The notes under the pieces are model-generated. The model did no database searches. It saw only the letters and a list, made by a program, of their open reading frames with translations, and was not told the origin of the DNA. A DNA stretch of 64,000 nt, taken from Isochrysis galbana. Its lineage: Eukaryota > Haptophyta > Isochrysidales > Isochrysidaceae. The first letter of the stretch is position 1; the number at the start of each line of letters is the position of its first letter. A program made the position numbers and the translations under genes. Below, in pieces: positions 42,001-53,340 of this stretch. Where the stretch lies: NCBI GenBank assembly GCA_018136815.1, contig CM030941.1:1921582-1985581 (forward strand), in the 5' to 3' direction.

Positions 42001-43935
42001 CCCATTGCCGAAGATGATTCGTGTTCCAGTTCTGTCGCTCCCGTTCCCGCTCAGCAATCCAAGATGTTTCGCCGTTTCGTCGTTCACGATGGGCTCGTCT
42101 ACTATCGCACCGTCCTTGACTCCACCGACCCGGACTCGCTAGTGCTCTATGTTCCGCCCTCGTTGCGGTCTCGCTACCTCTTTGCCTACCACGATCGCTC
42201 CGGTCACCTTGGAGTTTCTCGTATGTCCGGTCTTCTTCGTACTCGGGTATACTGGCCTGGCATGTCTTCCGACGTTGCGTCCTACGTCCGAGAATGCCAC
42301 GAGTGCACCCTCGCCAAGCCGCTACCTAGGGCTCTAGCGTCGCCCTCCGGTCTCTCTGTGGGTACCTACCCCTTTGATGTGGTCTACTGCGACGTGCTCT
42401 CGCTAGCTCCCACTCACAACTTCGTGCCTGGAGTCTCGGGTTACGACAAGCTGGTCGTCTTCATCGACTCGCTCACTCGATGGATTGAGGCTGAGCCGTC
42501 GAATGGGGATCCCTCGTCGGAGATGGCCTTGGACATGTTCATCCGCTTGATTGTGACGCGTTATGGAGTCCCTAGGCAGCTTCGAACCGACGCCGGTTCG
42601 AATCTTTGTTCGGTTCTTGTTTCGCGTATTCTGGAGCTCACCGGGACTGATTTGTCGAGTACAGAGCCGTATCGACATGAGGGTGTAGGCTTCGTCGAAC
42701 GCGCTCAGCAAACGCTCATTCGTTTGATGCGCGCCTCGAACGAGGGTGGCGGTCATTGGGTCGACCATTTGCCGTTCCTACTCCTCTCGTTGAGGGCTTC
42801 TTCCGGTCGTGTCACCTCCCGGTCTCCAGCGTCTTTGATCTTTGGGCGTGAGCTGCGTCTGCCCGCTCAACTCTCTGATCCGAAGTCTGTTTCGCCAACT
42901 GCTCTCGAGGCGGCGTCCGCCGACGTTCGCTCGTACGCATCCAGGCTCAATGCGAGCCTCCGCCTCTCTTGGTCCAGCGCTCTCGAGGCTACCCTAGCCG
43001 CTCAGGCTGAGTCAGTCCGTGACGCTACCATCAAGTCTCAAAGACCAGCTCGTTTCGAACCTGGGGATCGCGTCTGCATGCGATTACCAGGCCATGCCAA
43101 CAAGTTGCAATTCATCTACTCGGGTCCCTACCGCGTTGTAGAGGCTCTGTCCGACACTAGGTACCGACTCCGTGATTTGGAGAACCGGTTAGTCAAGGAG
43201 GAGGTGCATATCTCGAACCTCCGGCCGTATCATACTTTCGTTGATGAAGAGCCGCTGGCTGACGACGAGTACATCGTTGAAAAGTTGCTCGATCGTCGTA
43301 GCCATGGCGATTCTACCGAGTACCTCGTGAAGTGGCGTGGCTATTCTCTTCGAGAAGCCACCTGGGAGTCTCGTTCCGAGTTGCTCCGTCGTTGTTCTGA
43401 TTTGCTTGATGATTATGATCGCTCCGTCGAAGAGACTTGTCCAGAAGATGTTGAGTCCCCGGAAGCAACTTCTTCGTCGGCCAGGAATACTCCTCTTCCT
43501 CCCGTTCTCGATGCGCCGTCTTCGCGCACTCGATCCAGGCTCCATTCTCGTTGATCCCATGTCTTGGGTAAGGGACCCGTCCCTCTAGGCTAGCCCCACG
43601 CCTCGGCTAGGGCTCCGAGTTCAAATTTCTGTCAGAGCGAATCATGGAGGTGCTGAACGCGTGCTGCCTGCGCTCTACACCCGGCGCAACACCCGAGCAA
43701 AGCTCCTGTAAAAGGGAGAAGTGGGTGGGGCAGTGCGTACGAAAGAGGCCGCCGCGTTAAGCCGCCGATTTCGTGCTCGCTTTGGATCCAAAGGGTGTTC
43801 TTGTCTCCACGTTTCGCTCGCTATGTTCCGTTGCTTCTTGTTCCGATTCTGACCTCTGGTCAGCCCAAGTTCCAGGTTGCAGGTCTCTGTTTCCAAGTTC
43901 ACCGCTCGACATCGGGAGACGTCTCGATCTTAGTC

Positions 43936-43941
43936 GGGGGG
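43936..43941 (+). other. Short polypurine tract before the 3' LTR
   Basis: Six G directly adjoin the TGTCG start of the 3' LTR, the position where plus-strand priming is expected. Confidence 0.5.
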
Positions 43942-45264
43942 TGTCGCATTCATCCTAGATGATGCGATTTCCAGGCTCTTGTTTCCAGGTCCTTCGCCGT
44001 GCGGCCACACGGTGAAGCTCAGGTACATCTAGGTTGGTAGGGTTCGTCCCTAGCGATCTAGAATTCGGGTTCTCGTTTCGTTCCTTCTAGCCTGTTTGTC
44101 AGGTCTAGATTCCAGGTTTCCTCCTTTCGGGTAATCTTGACCCAAAGGAGCCAGGTCGCCTGTCACTCGCTGCGCGCTTGTCTCAGGCTCTCAGGTTACC
44201 TTGTGAAGGCTTGTTTAGCTTCTTGCAAGGCTTGTCGTTTCTTGTTGGGTTCCGGTTCTTTCTTGGGACCTGCTCACTTTCGTTGTCGTCCAGGCCTGTT
44301 CTTCGTAGGTTCTGCTTGGCCTGGTTAGGGTTTCGTTGCCTTCCCGCGTTCGGCGTTTGGCGTTGGCGTTCGGAAATTTCCTCTCACATTCCCTAGGTCC
44401 GCTACCCTTGGCTTGTAGGTCCTTGCTTCTTTCTTCTCGGTCAAGGTTTTGGCGAGCAAGTCGGTTGCTCTATCCGCTCGAGATTTGAGGTTTAATTTGC
44501 TATCTCCCCTTGGAGACCGGTGTAGGTTCGCTTCCTAGGTGAGGGAATCTTTCCCCTTGATGCAAGTTACATGCAAGCCCTTGGCCCCTTTGGTGTTTCT
44601 TCCCCTTGGTTGCTACTCAGGGTTGTTCGTTAGAAGCGTCTAGAAGGTTCACGCTCAACGGCAAGATTTATTCGGTCGTGAAGATATCTCGTCGCGATCT
44701 GTATCCAAAGTGATCGCCGTGGTCGCGCGACACGACGCTCCCCTTCGGACTCTCCGCTACGTGGGAAGTTACAACGGAGACACGCTCCGGCCGTCGCTGC
44801 GGAGTCTCTCTCTCTCTCGCTCTCTCTCTCCGTCTCTCGCGACGTGTTTGAGTTATCGGTGATTTGGGGTCGCGGTTGCTTGATAATTTGCTTGGTTTGG
44901 GTGAATGATTCCGGTGTGTTCGTGGGTCGGTGTATCCTGTTGTTCTCAGCTCCGTTGTCCGTCGTTGTTCGCTGCGTCGCTGCACTCAAGCAGCCTAGGC
45001 TCCCTCCCTGAGGGAAGAGTTCTTTGTAGGTCTAACAATCTCTTAAAACCCAACACACTAGGGCCGCTAGGAGCGCCTCGCCGCCCCACAGCCCTTCGTT
45101 CGCCGTTCGTTCCCCGTCCAGACACCCAAATGGGGTTGCCCGACCCAGTCCAGAATTTCATTCACCCGACTCCCGGTGGGGAGGAGGGCCAAAGCGCCGC
45201 GCTAGCCGCCGGTGCTGCTCGCGACGGAGTGGCTCAGAGCCCTCCGGCTCCGCTCGACTCGACA
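43942..45264 (+). repeat. 3' LTR of the Ty3 array
   Basis: 1,323 bp, TGTCG to CGACA, followed by the target duplication CGCGC at 45265-45269. Identical by eye to 21274-22596. It also contains the first 45 codons of the gag frame, here running into flanking DNA. Confidence 0.8.
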
Positions 45265-45297
45265 CGCGCTCCATGGCGACCAAGTATAAACTTAGTT
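45265..45297 (-). repeat. Leader-hairpin repeat, proximal part (continues at 21273)
   Basis: Read on the minus strand: the 19-nt leader hairpin (45297-45279), CGCC, then ATGGAGCGCG, where the Ty3 array interrupts it. The 5-bp duplication is part of this sequence. The uninterrupted relative is at 62155-62190. Confidence 0.65.
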
Positions 45298-45850
45298 GTA
45301 ACGAGACGAACGAGATGGCCTGATGGCCCGACGACGAGATGAACGAGATGGCCTTGATGGCCCGACGAGATGAACGAGATGGCCTTGATGGCCCGACGAG
45401 ATGAACGAGATTTTAGCGGTAACGAAACTGGACGAGGAGTTTCCCCACTAAGCTTGGTCGTAATGCGGTGAAACCGGTTTCGAGACAAGCGGGAAACCGG
45501 GGCGGAAGGAACTGGCAAGGAAGCCGGCAGGAAGGCAGAGGAAATGTCTTGGCAAGGCGACGGAGGCAGGATTTTTAACGGTAGGCGAGGCAGGAATTTT
45601 AACGGTAGGGAGACAGGATTTTTAACGGTAGAAGAAGGCAAGAAGGCAGGATTTTTAACGGTAGAGGGAGGCAGGAATTTACTGGTAGAAGAAGAGCGTG
45701 GAATTTAACTGTAGAAGAAGAGCGGAGAGGAGAAGGAGCGGGGCTCGAACTGCAGAGTGCTCCGTCCGGACTCGAACTCGCGACCCAGAGCAAATGGTTG
45801 GTGGAGGCGGTGGGTTGAACCACTATGCCACGCGAGAGTTTACGTAGCCA
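45298..45850 (-). repeat. tRNA-like SINE candidate with internal minisatellites
   Basis: On the minus strand, an A-box tggcatagtgg (45830-45820) fits the Pol III consensus exactly. A B-box gttcgagtc (45777-45769) lies 42 nt further, with a second B-box-like gttcgagcc at about 45745. Downstream come six diverged copies of a ~20-nt unit (accgttaaaaatcctgcc) at 45560-45720 and four copies of a 31-bp unit at 45302-45411. It ends at the leader hairpin. A complete tRNA cloverleaf cannot be drawn, which favours a tRNA-derived repeat over a functional tRNA. Confidence 0.5.
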
Positions 45851-45998
45851 TAGGGCCAATGGGAAGGGCTGAGAACCGCCCTATATACTCTGGGTTTTTT
45901 CTCTTCTTCTTCTTTTTCACTCTTCTTCTTCTTTCTTCCTCTGTTCTTATTACTGTTTTACTGTTTCTCTTTTACTGTTATTTCTTTTTGCCTCTGAG

Positions 45999-46417
45999 AC
46001 ATCGCGAATGCGACAACGAGGCGAAGGAGCAGGAGTACAACTCGAGTCGGCTGCTTGCGGAGAAGTATGCCTCGTTCTTCCCGTCCGAATGCCTCCCCGT
46101 CTTCTATCCGGATGGCTTCGCAAGACGTGCCCTACTGGTGTGGCGCACGGACAAAAGCATTTCAGCTCTGGTGAGTATCATCTTTGCTCCATCCACCTCC
46201 GCTTGTGTGCTGCAAGACTCATTTCCCACTCGCCCACACAATGTAGGCTCTCAAGGCACAACTCGCATGCCATGGGGACGTCCAAAGGGCCTCGTGGCTC
46301 TCACAGGCGCAGTGGCACAACTTGACGATGTCACCTCCAGGATGGTTTTCAAAGTACTACAAGAAAGTGAACACCCTACGCCCTCCTCGATGGCGCAAGG
46401 TCGCTTGCTGTAGTTGA
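45999..46417 (+). CDS. Two-exon coding segment of unknown function (partial)
   Basis: A long T/C-rich tract (45890-45995) ends in tctgag and is followed by an open exon 45999-46170 (charged start ECDNEAKEQEY, then KYASFFPSECLPVFYPDGF). It ends at a good donor, GTGAGT. After an acceptor gtag, exon 46247-46417 continues in phase (ALKAQLACHGDVQ, PPGWFSKYYKKVN, RPPRWRK) to TGA. The composition is protein-like and the phases agree, but I do not recognise the family. The 5' end is not found; the upstream SINE-like sequence may have separated it. Confidence 0.45.
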
Positions 46418-46559
46418 TTGAAGTCTTGCAGCTGGTGCTTTCTAGTACCCAGATTAGCGAATGGACGGTGTTTCCCACTTCTTGACATTGTCGATGCCAT
46501 TGTGCACTTTGCGCCCATTCCGAGATCATAAAATGTGATTTATGATCTCCGGCTGAGGC

Positions 46560-46873
46560 TCGTTCTGACCTCCCCTGCCTCTCCCTCGCTGGCGCTCCTG
46601 AGCCTCAGGGGCCCCCATTCTGCACCTGTCTGTCTGTCGACGAGGGGGGGAGGGGGGGTTGGGGTTGGAGCGATGGGCTGGCCACGACGGGCCAGGACGA
46701 GCGAACCAGGCGTGCCTGTCAGTGGGCAGAGTGGGTGAGCAGGGCAGTGTGGTCCTGGCAAGCCATCAAGCATGCCAGGAACATGGGTGGTTCCCTCCCC
46801 ACGGCAGGGGAGGAGTGGAGAGGGGGGGGGGATCGTGTCCCCCCCCATGTGTGAACCAAGTATAAACTTAGTT
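46560..46873 (-). repeat. Leader-hairpin repeat, copy 2
   Basis: Reverse complement of 7405-7720: the same leader (46873-46855), ATG GGG GGG, and the same order of later blocks. A start-proximal frame is open (MGGDTIPPPS) but does not follow the copy 1 frame. Just upstream of the leader on the minus strand is a perfect 7-bp hairpin at 46881-46898 (cctactt/aagtagg). Confidence 0.6.
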
Positions 46874-46898
46874 GTTGACCCCTACTTATAAAAGTAGG

Positions 46899-47075
46899 TT
46901 GACACAAAGCATCAGTAAGAAAGAGGCACGCGGCACCCGTCAAAATACGTACAATAATCGCATAATGTAGGTTAGTTCTAGCTCATAGCCAAGCTATCAA
47001 GACAGCATGGTTGCCGTAATTAGTTCTGCCAAAGCTTCCAACTTCCAACGAGACGTCAAACTAGCAGCCTCATGC
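46899..47075. other. 3' flank of the ABC transporter gene
   Basis: Short unique sequence; nothing recognised beyond presumed 3' UTR. Confidence 0.4.
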
Positions 47076-50000
47076 CTAAATAACGCCACGCGACGTATGC
47101 TGCCGATCAATGCCTGCCTCAGCGCATAGCTTGCCGAAGCGCGAGCCCTCTTTCTCGAGCAAGCCGGCAGGCGACCCCGACTCAATGACAGCACCCGCGT
47201 CCATCACGAAGATCCGATCATAGTCGATGATAGTGTCGAGGCGATGCGCGACAGTGATAATAGTGGAGCCGTTGAAGTGCGCACGCACCGCACGCTGCAT
47301 CGTCGCGTCGGTCTCCATGTCGCAATTCGCGGTGGCCTCGTCCATCACGAGGATGCGTGCGTCGGAAAGCATTGCGCGCGCAAGCATGAGGAGCTGCCGC
47401 GTGCCAGCAGACAAATTCACTCCCGCGTCCGAGACGGCGGTGTGCAGGTCGAGGCTGCCTCCCACTAGCCGCGCAAAGTCAACCTTCTCAAGCGCCACCC
47501 GCAAGCGCTCGTCGCTTGTCTGCTCGAGGGGGTCGAGATTGGAGCGGATGGTCCCAGAGAAGAGGAGCGCCTCCTGTTGTATGATCACCATCGAGCGGCG
47601 CAGTTGCCGCAACCCGATGTGCGACGTGTCGACCCCATCGATCTCAATGCTGCCGGAGTCCAGCTCGACCAGCCGGAAGAGCGCCGCTGTGATAGACGAC
47701 TTCCCTGCGCCGGTGCGACCGACGAGCGCCGACTTGAGCCCAGGTTCGAAGCGGACAGCGAGGTTGCGAAGCACAAGTGGCAGCTCGGGCCGGTAGCGCA
47801 TGCACACCGAGTGGAAATGAACGGCGCCATGCTGCGGCCAATGAGCCGCGACGAGGTCAGAGTCGGTGGGTAGGACGGCGGCGGCCTCTTGAGGGATCTT
47901 CGTGTAAGCGAGCGCCCGTTCGACCGAGACAAAGTGGTTCTGAAGCTCGGCGTATGTGCGGAACCCCCACTGAAAGAGCGAGGTGATCTGCAGGATGTAG
48001 ACTAGCGCAAGGCCGGCGAGCGAGGGTGTGACAATTCCGACGAGATGGAAGCAGACGACGCCGCACCCAACTGCGACGACAATCGATGTGGCCACCCAAT
48101 CAAGACGTACGGCCAACCAACGGCCCGAGGCCGTCCATAGGAAGTGGGCTGTGTTGTTGTCCGAGAGCTGCTGCAGGAGCTGCTTGCCCAGTGGCACCTG
48201 GAGTCGTAGTGCCCGCACCGAGGCGAGCCCAGCGAACGTCTCAGCGAAGCGCGAGATGACCGGACCGGTCGTGGCCTTGTCGAGTCGCTTGAGCTGCGAC
48301 GCGGTGCGCTGGTAGAACGTGGTGAGACGGCGGAACAAGAAGTAGACAACTGGTAGCAGCACGAGCACGGCAGGGACGGCGACGATGCCGAGGGTGAGCG
48401 CGGTGCTTACGATAATGATGCACTTGAGGAGCGCGATGAGCGTGGCGGGCAGCAGGTCATCGAGCGTGTCTTGGTCCTTGGAGAAGATCGCCAGCACGAG
48501 GCCTTGGGGGGTCACGTCAAACCACGCTTTGGGGGCACGGAGGACGCGGCCCAAGATGGTGTCGTGTATCCTGCTTGACGCGCCCAGCATTCGGGACACG
48601 ACTGCGAAGCCTTGCACCAGCCCGGTCACAACAGTGCCACCGATAAGCGACGCATACAGGATGGCACCACGGTCGAGCGTGCCTTTCCGGATCCACTCGC
48701 CAAGAGACCAGTCGGCGAGGACACGGCATGCGGCCAGACAGAGGACGAGCACCAGCACTGGCACGATGTAGAGCGCGCCGCCCATCGATCGCATGAAGAA
48801 GAAGGCCGCCTCCCGACGGCTGGCGTCGCGACCCATCTCCGCGGCAGATTGGACGCCGTGCTGCTGTCCGGTGGACAGTTTGCTCGTTGTCGGCGCATCC
48901 CCGGTGCCGGCCGTCCCGCTTGTCGGCTCCTCGCGCTTCTCCTCCAGGACCATGGCGAGAACCTGCGCCCGGGCTTGTGCGGCCTCGCCGTCCGGGCGCA
49001 GAGCCGTGCTGTCGTCCTCGCCGGTGCGTACAGGCACCTGGCTCCTCTCGTCAGCCGAAGGGAGTAGCCCACGCAGCATTAGCTCACCTGGAGAGCCACT
49101 CGCAACGATTGCTCCATTCTCCATGATGTGCACGGCTGTTGCGAGAGCACCAGCGAGGTGGACCTGGTGCGAGGCCAGTACCACTGCTGCGCCGTAAGCT
49201 CGCATCTCTCCGACCAGGCAGTGCTCAACGAGGTGCTGCGCCACGTGCGCATCCACAGCAGAGAGAGGATCGTCCAACAAGAAGACGAGCGGGCGCCCGT
49301 AGAGCGCGCGCGCGAGGGAGATGCGCGCGCGCTGTCCGCCTGAGACGGTCACACCGCGCTCACCAATGAGCGTCAATTCCCCGATGCGAGCCTGGTCGGG
49401 CTCAAGCGCACAGCACCGGATGACGCGATCATACCACTCGCGATCGAACAGCCGGCCCATTGTGATGTTGTCGCGGAAGGTGGAGTTCAGGATCCACGAT
49501 ACCTGTGGCACGTAGCCCACGCCGCCACCCTTGGTGGAGGCGACATGGACTGCTCCCGAGCGAAGGCGCATCTCACCAAGCAGGAGCTGCAGTGTCGATG
49601 TCTTCCCAGAGCCAATTTGCCCACAGAGCATGTGCACCTCGCCTGGCCGAACGCGCAGCGAGATGTCGCGAAGGCTGAAGGAGGCCTCCCCGCCGGCGGA
49701 GAGCTCCGCACTCGTCGCCCCTGCCTTCTCCACCGGGCAAGGCAAAGTGGCCTTGCGTGCCGACCTGCGAGTCTCCCTCACGCCCGAGCGAGATGTACTT
49801 GAGCCACGGGACTGGCGTTCCTCCCAATTCCCGCAGGCCGCCTCGACCACGACGAGGGGAAGTGTGCCGCCCACCGCCACGTCTCCCGGCTCGCTATCGG
49901 CGGGCGGTTTTATGGACGGGCCACTGCCCCGACCTTCAGGGTCGATCCAGGCCTTGGCGTTCGTGCCATCCATTCCACCCGGGATCCGCGCCGGCGTGAT

Positions 50001-51494
50001 CTCCGGGAGGAGCAAGAAGCGCTCGACCCTGCGGAACGATATGATCTGCTCATCAAATGTCTTGACCGCACGCGGGAAGATGTTCAGCTGCTTCACGAGG
50101 ACCGCGAAGATGCTCAGAACCGCGAAGCCTTGCTCCACCTGGTGGTGTACGACAAGATGCGGGAGGAGCGTCAGCAGGCGGTGGGTGGGCGCGATGGACT
50201 TGCTCGCTGTGGCGATTGATGGCTGCTTACCTCGAGCAGCTTGCCGACCTGGAAGATGTAGCGGTAAGAGAGGATTGAGGCGAAGGTAGCGAGGCCGGGA
50301 GCGAAGAAGATGGCGGCCTCGATGCACGTGAGGATGTGCAGCGAGCCTGCGATGTCCTTATGCTCGATGGCCCGCAGCTTGCGCAGCCGCGCCTCGAGCG
50401 CCTCCTCCCACGCGTTCACCTTAAGCGCGGCCGAGCCGAGCAGAACGTCCTGCATCAGCTTGACGCGGTCATCGGTCGCACGCGCGACGCGGTTGCGCAG
50501 CCGGGCGATTGGCCACCCGAGCGACCACTGCACCACGATGAGGATCACAAGGAAGACGATGCCCGGCAGTGCCGAGATGCCGATCGCGAGCCACGCAAGC
50601 GTCGCACACATGACGAGGCAGAGGGGAGTGCTCCATATGAAGTGGCCAAACATGGCGGCCAGCTCGAGCCGCAGTAGGTCGATTGCGATGACGTTGGACA
50701 CCTGCTCGGTGGGAATGGCAACGCGGGCCAAACACTGAGCGGCGCTCGTTGCGTGGTGGGGCCTGGACGGCAGCTGACGCACGCCAAGCTGCGCCGACAG
50801 GATGGGTTGCGAGGTCCCACCCAGGCAAAGCGGCGGCTCGCGGGCGCGCACTTCTGCTGACGACCACGACGAGGTGACGCCGAGTTCTAGCCGCATCATC
50901 TTGTCGTATACCGCAGCAGCGAGCCCAATCTTGGCGCGCATGCCGCAGCGCGAGCCGTTCCACAGTACCTGCTGTAGAGCGGCGGTGTTGACCAGGCAGA
51001 GCACGCCCAGCGCCACGATGTAGCCAAAGCGCCGGCCGATGGAGCGTGGATCGTCAGTCCGCAGGTCACGCACAACCTGCCGAGGGTGCGCGGGCGTGAG
51101 AGGCGGTCGAGGTGAGGCAGGCCGTGCGACGAGCCGGCCGCTGCGCCTCTCTGTGCTCTCCCTCCGCTTCCCTCACCTCTGCGATGATGAACGGCATCGC
51201 TCCGTCCGAAGCGAGCCCGAGAAGCTGCCAGAGCGCGATCAGGTGGAAACGCGGAAAGAGGAGGCGAAGCGTGGCAGTCTGTATGGCGCGTCCCGAGCCG
51301 CTCGGCCGGAGCCTGGCCAGTCTGCGCGAGAAGGCGTCCAGAAGCCATGCAGCATCGTCCTCGATGGGCACGCGCGGGAGCGAGGAGAGAGAGAGTTTCC
51401 TCTCCGGAGGGGCGAGCATGAGCGGGGTGAGGTAGAGGTGGTAGAACTCGGAGAAGGGGCTGATGTGGAGGCGTGGCCGTTCATCCGAGGACAT
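47076..51494 (-). CDS. ABCC-type (MRP-like) full ABC transporter
   Basis: Exons: 51177-51494, 50852-51076, 50231-50701, 47076-50138 (TAG). All phases are 0, and donors GTGAGG, GTGCGC and GTAAGC all have CAG acceptors, giving 1,358 residues. Order: N-terminal region without a TMD0; TMD1 (helices around LGVLCLVNTAALQ and LPGIVFLVILIVVQW; DRVKLMQDVLLGSAALKVNAWE, the typical ABCC coupling motif); NBD1 with Walker A GQIGSGKTST, signature VSGGQ, and Walker B LLDDPLSAVD, with Asp in place of the catalytic Glu as usual in ABCC; an acidic linker; TMD2; NBD2 with VGRTGAGKSS, Walker B ILVMDEATA (catalytic Glu present) and switch VAHRL. The NBD2 signature is LSAGT instead of LSxGQ. Likely an exporter of glutathione or other conjugates at the vacuolar or plasma membrane; the substrate is unknown. 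Confidence 0.92.
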
Positions 51495-51546
51495 TGGGAG
51501 AGGAGGGAAGGGGAAGGGGAAGGGGAGGGGGGGGAGAAGGAGAAGG

Positions 51547-51726
<180 letters not shown>

Positions 51727-51737
51727 CCTCTCCCTCC

Positions 51738-51769
<32 letters not shown>

Positions 51770-52380
51770 TTGTGTGTGCGGAAGGGCACCTCCCTCTCTG
51801 TGGCCTCGCTCTCGTCTCCCCCACTCTCTCTCTCTCTCTCGCTCTCGCTCTTCACTCTGGTCCCCCGCTCCTTTACTCTTCTCTCCGGTAACACTCCCCC
51901 GCCACGTTACCCTCTCTTCTCTCTCTGGAGAGTATGGGGCCCTCGCGCTCTCTCGCGCTCTCGGAACACCCCACTCTCTTGTTGCTTTTCGCTCTCCTCC
52001 CTGTATTCTCTTCTATCCCTCTACCTCCCTACCCCCCCCCCCTTCTCTCGTTTCTCCCTCCTTTTCTCCCAATTCTTCCTCCCTTCTTCTCAGATCCACT
52101 TTCTCTCTTCTTCTCGGACTCTTCATTTCTCGCTATCGATCCGTCCCTCCTGAATTCACATCTCTACTCCCCCCCATCCTTTGCACCTCCTTGCTCTCCG
52201 CTTCTCTTCTTCTCTCTCTCTCGGACTTCCTGGCAGGTCAGAACCCTATGTCACAGGTATTCTTTAGTAGAACGAGCCCCGTTTCCCCTCCTCTTCTGAT
52301 CCGATCGGCCAATTCCTCTGCTGGCATGTCCTTCGTCCTCCCCTAATGGTATTTTTTGTCTCTCGAGCCCCCCAAGGTTT
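51727..52380. other. Pyrimidine-rich upstream region of the ABC gene
   Basis: CT-rich over most of its length. It contains the block at 51936-51998 that is shared with the region upstream of the P1B ATPase gene. No gene seen. Confidence 0.5.
51936..51998 (-). promoter_or_regulatory. Shared upstream block, copy at the ABC transporter
   Basis: The 30 bp at 51936-51965 (containing ccctcgcgctctctcgcgct) recur exactly at 59836-59865. Eighteen bp after a short variable spacer (tgcttttcgctctcctcc) also recur. The block lies about 440-500 bp upstream of the ABC start, in the same orientation relative to the gene as its twin. A regulatory role is inference; it could also be a dispersed repeat. Confidence 0.5.
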
Positions 52381-53043
52381 GATCTGGGCTCATGGGGATG
52401 CTGTTTGGCCCCATACCAAGGGGGTCCAGTGACCAGTGATAGATACCCCTCGTTGCCAAAATTCTGACATTGGTAAAGTCGACTTTAGTAAAGTCTGGCG
52501 TTCCGCTCTCTTCCCCGCCCCTCCGGGACTCTCAGCCCCTCCCCCCCCGGCGAGGGCGAGATCGCCCTTCCCGTCCCCTCCGCTCCGCTTCATCTCGACA
52601 CGTTGTGCAAACCCCGCGATATTGATATTGGATAAATCGTGCTGTTTAAGTGAATGCCGCGAGCTTGTCGCCCGAACGGGATTCCAGATTCCAGCGAAGA
52701 GCCCTCGTGTCTCGTGTATACTGTATTGATATTGAGTTATATCGTATATATATTGTGAAAAGACAAAGACAAAGGGCAGAGTTTCCCGCCTTTATCTGTC
52801 AAGACATGTCGGAAGCTCCGCCCTTGCCCTTGGAGGCAGCTCAAGAGGCAAGAGGCGACCACACCCGACCACACAGCCACAGACACGTACGCACCACCAA
52901 GCAAGAAGGAGCAAGCATCGCGGGAGGCCGCCATATTGACGAATTGGGATGGCCCATAGGGCCTGAGGGCAATGAGGAGGGAGGCATGCCGGCGGTAGGC
53001 GCGGCGGAGGGGGATGAGCCCGGCCACGGCGTGACTGGTACAC

Positions 53044-53095
<52 letters not shown>

Positions 53096-53104
53096 ACGCA
53101 CACG

Positions 53105-53146
<42 letters not shown>

Positions 53147-53340
53147 GTCGCGTTCCGTCAAAAGAGGGCTAGGTTATTTGTTTTCTTTTCAGTCTGTACA
53201 ATTACAAGGCCCAATATTATTATTGCAAGGTTATTTGTTTTCTTTTTACAAAGTGTTCTCATATTATTGTCAGGTTATTTGTTTTCTTTTTGATCTATTA
53301 TTACAATTACAACCAGTCAACTCCAGTTTTCGACAACCAG
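52381..53340. other. Spacer with (CA)n and short AT-rich repeats
   Basis: No gene recognised in 52381-53040; one AT-rich patch (52735-52760, atatcgtatatatattg). (CA)n with CG interruptions covers 53046-53145. 53165-53300 holds three copies of aggttatttgttttctttt (53171, 53229, 53272). 53316-53350 has cagtcaactccag twice, the second copy reaching the end of the next gene. Confidence 0.55.
53046..53145. repeat. (CA)n microsatellite with CG interruptions
   Basis: Pure CA at both ends with a central cgcacgcacgcac part. Confidence 0.85.

Larger units (their letters stand above)
21274..45264 (+). mobile_element. Dimeric Ty3/gypsy chromovirus array (LTR-int-LTR-int-LTR)
   Basis: The array begins TGTCG and ends CGACA (5-bp terminal inverted repeat) and is flanked by CGCGC on both sides (21269-21273 and 45265-45269), the target duplication size expected for Ty3/gypsy. 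It contains two near-identical internal regions and three LTRs; the middle LTR is largely inside the N gap. Recombination between LTRs of sister copies, or unequal exchange, would produce this form with one outer duplication. Outer LTRs look identical by eye over 1.3 kb, so the insertion is young, unless the second unit is an assembly duplicate. Confidence 0.85.
33099..45264 (+). mobile_element. Ty3/gypsy unit B (second internal region plus 3' LTR), broken
   Basis: Starts within the middle LTR, whose last ~230 bp run to 33329. It repeats gag and pol of unit A with near identity, including the methyltransferase-like domain, protease, RT, RNase H, integrase and chromodomain, and then has its own 3' region and LTR. 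It looks broken, with roughly half a dozen breaks relative to unit A. All are small, so they may be assembly errors rather than decay. Likely very young. Confidence 0.8.

Noticed and set aside
45740-45845. Functional tRNA gene
   Set aside because: A- and B-boxes fit, but acceptor and anticodon stems do not pair convincingly and no anticodon loop is clear.
52737-53161. Minus-strand Cys-Val-rich frames
   Set aside because: Translation of the (CA)n microsatellite.
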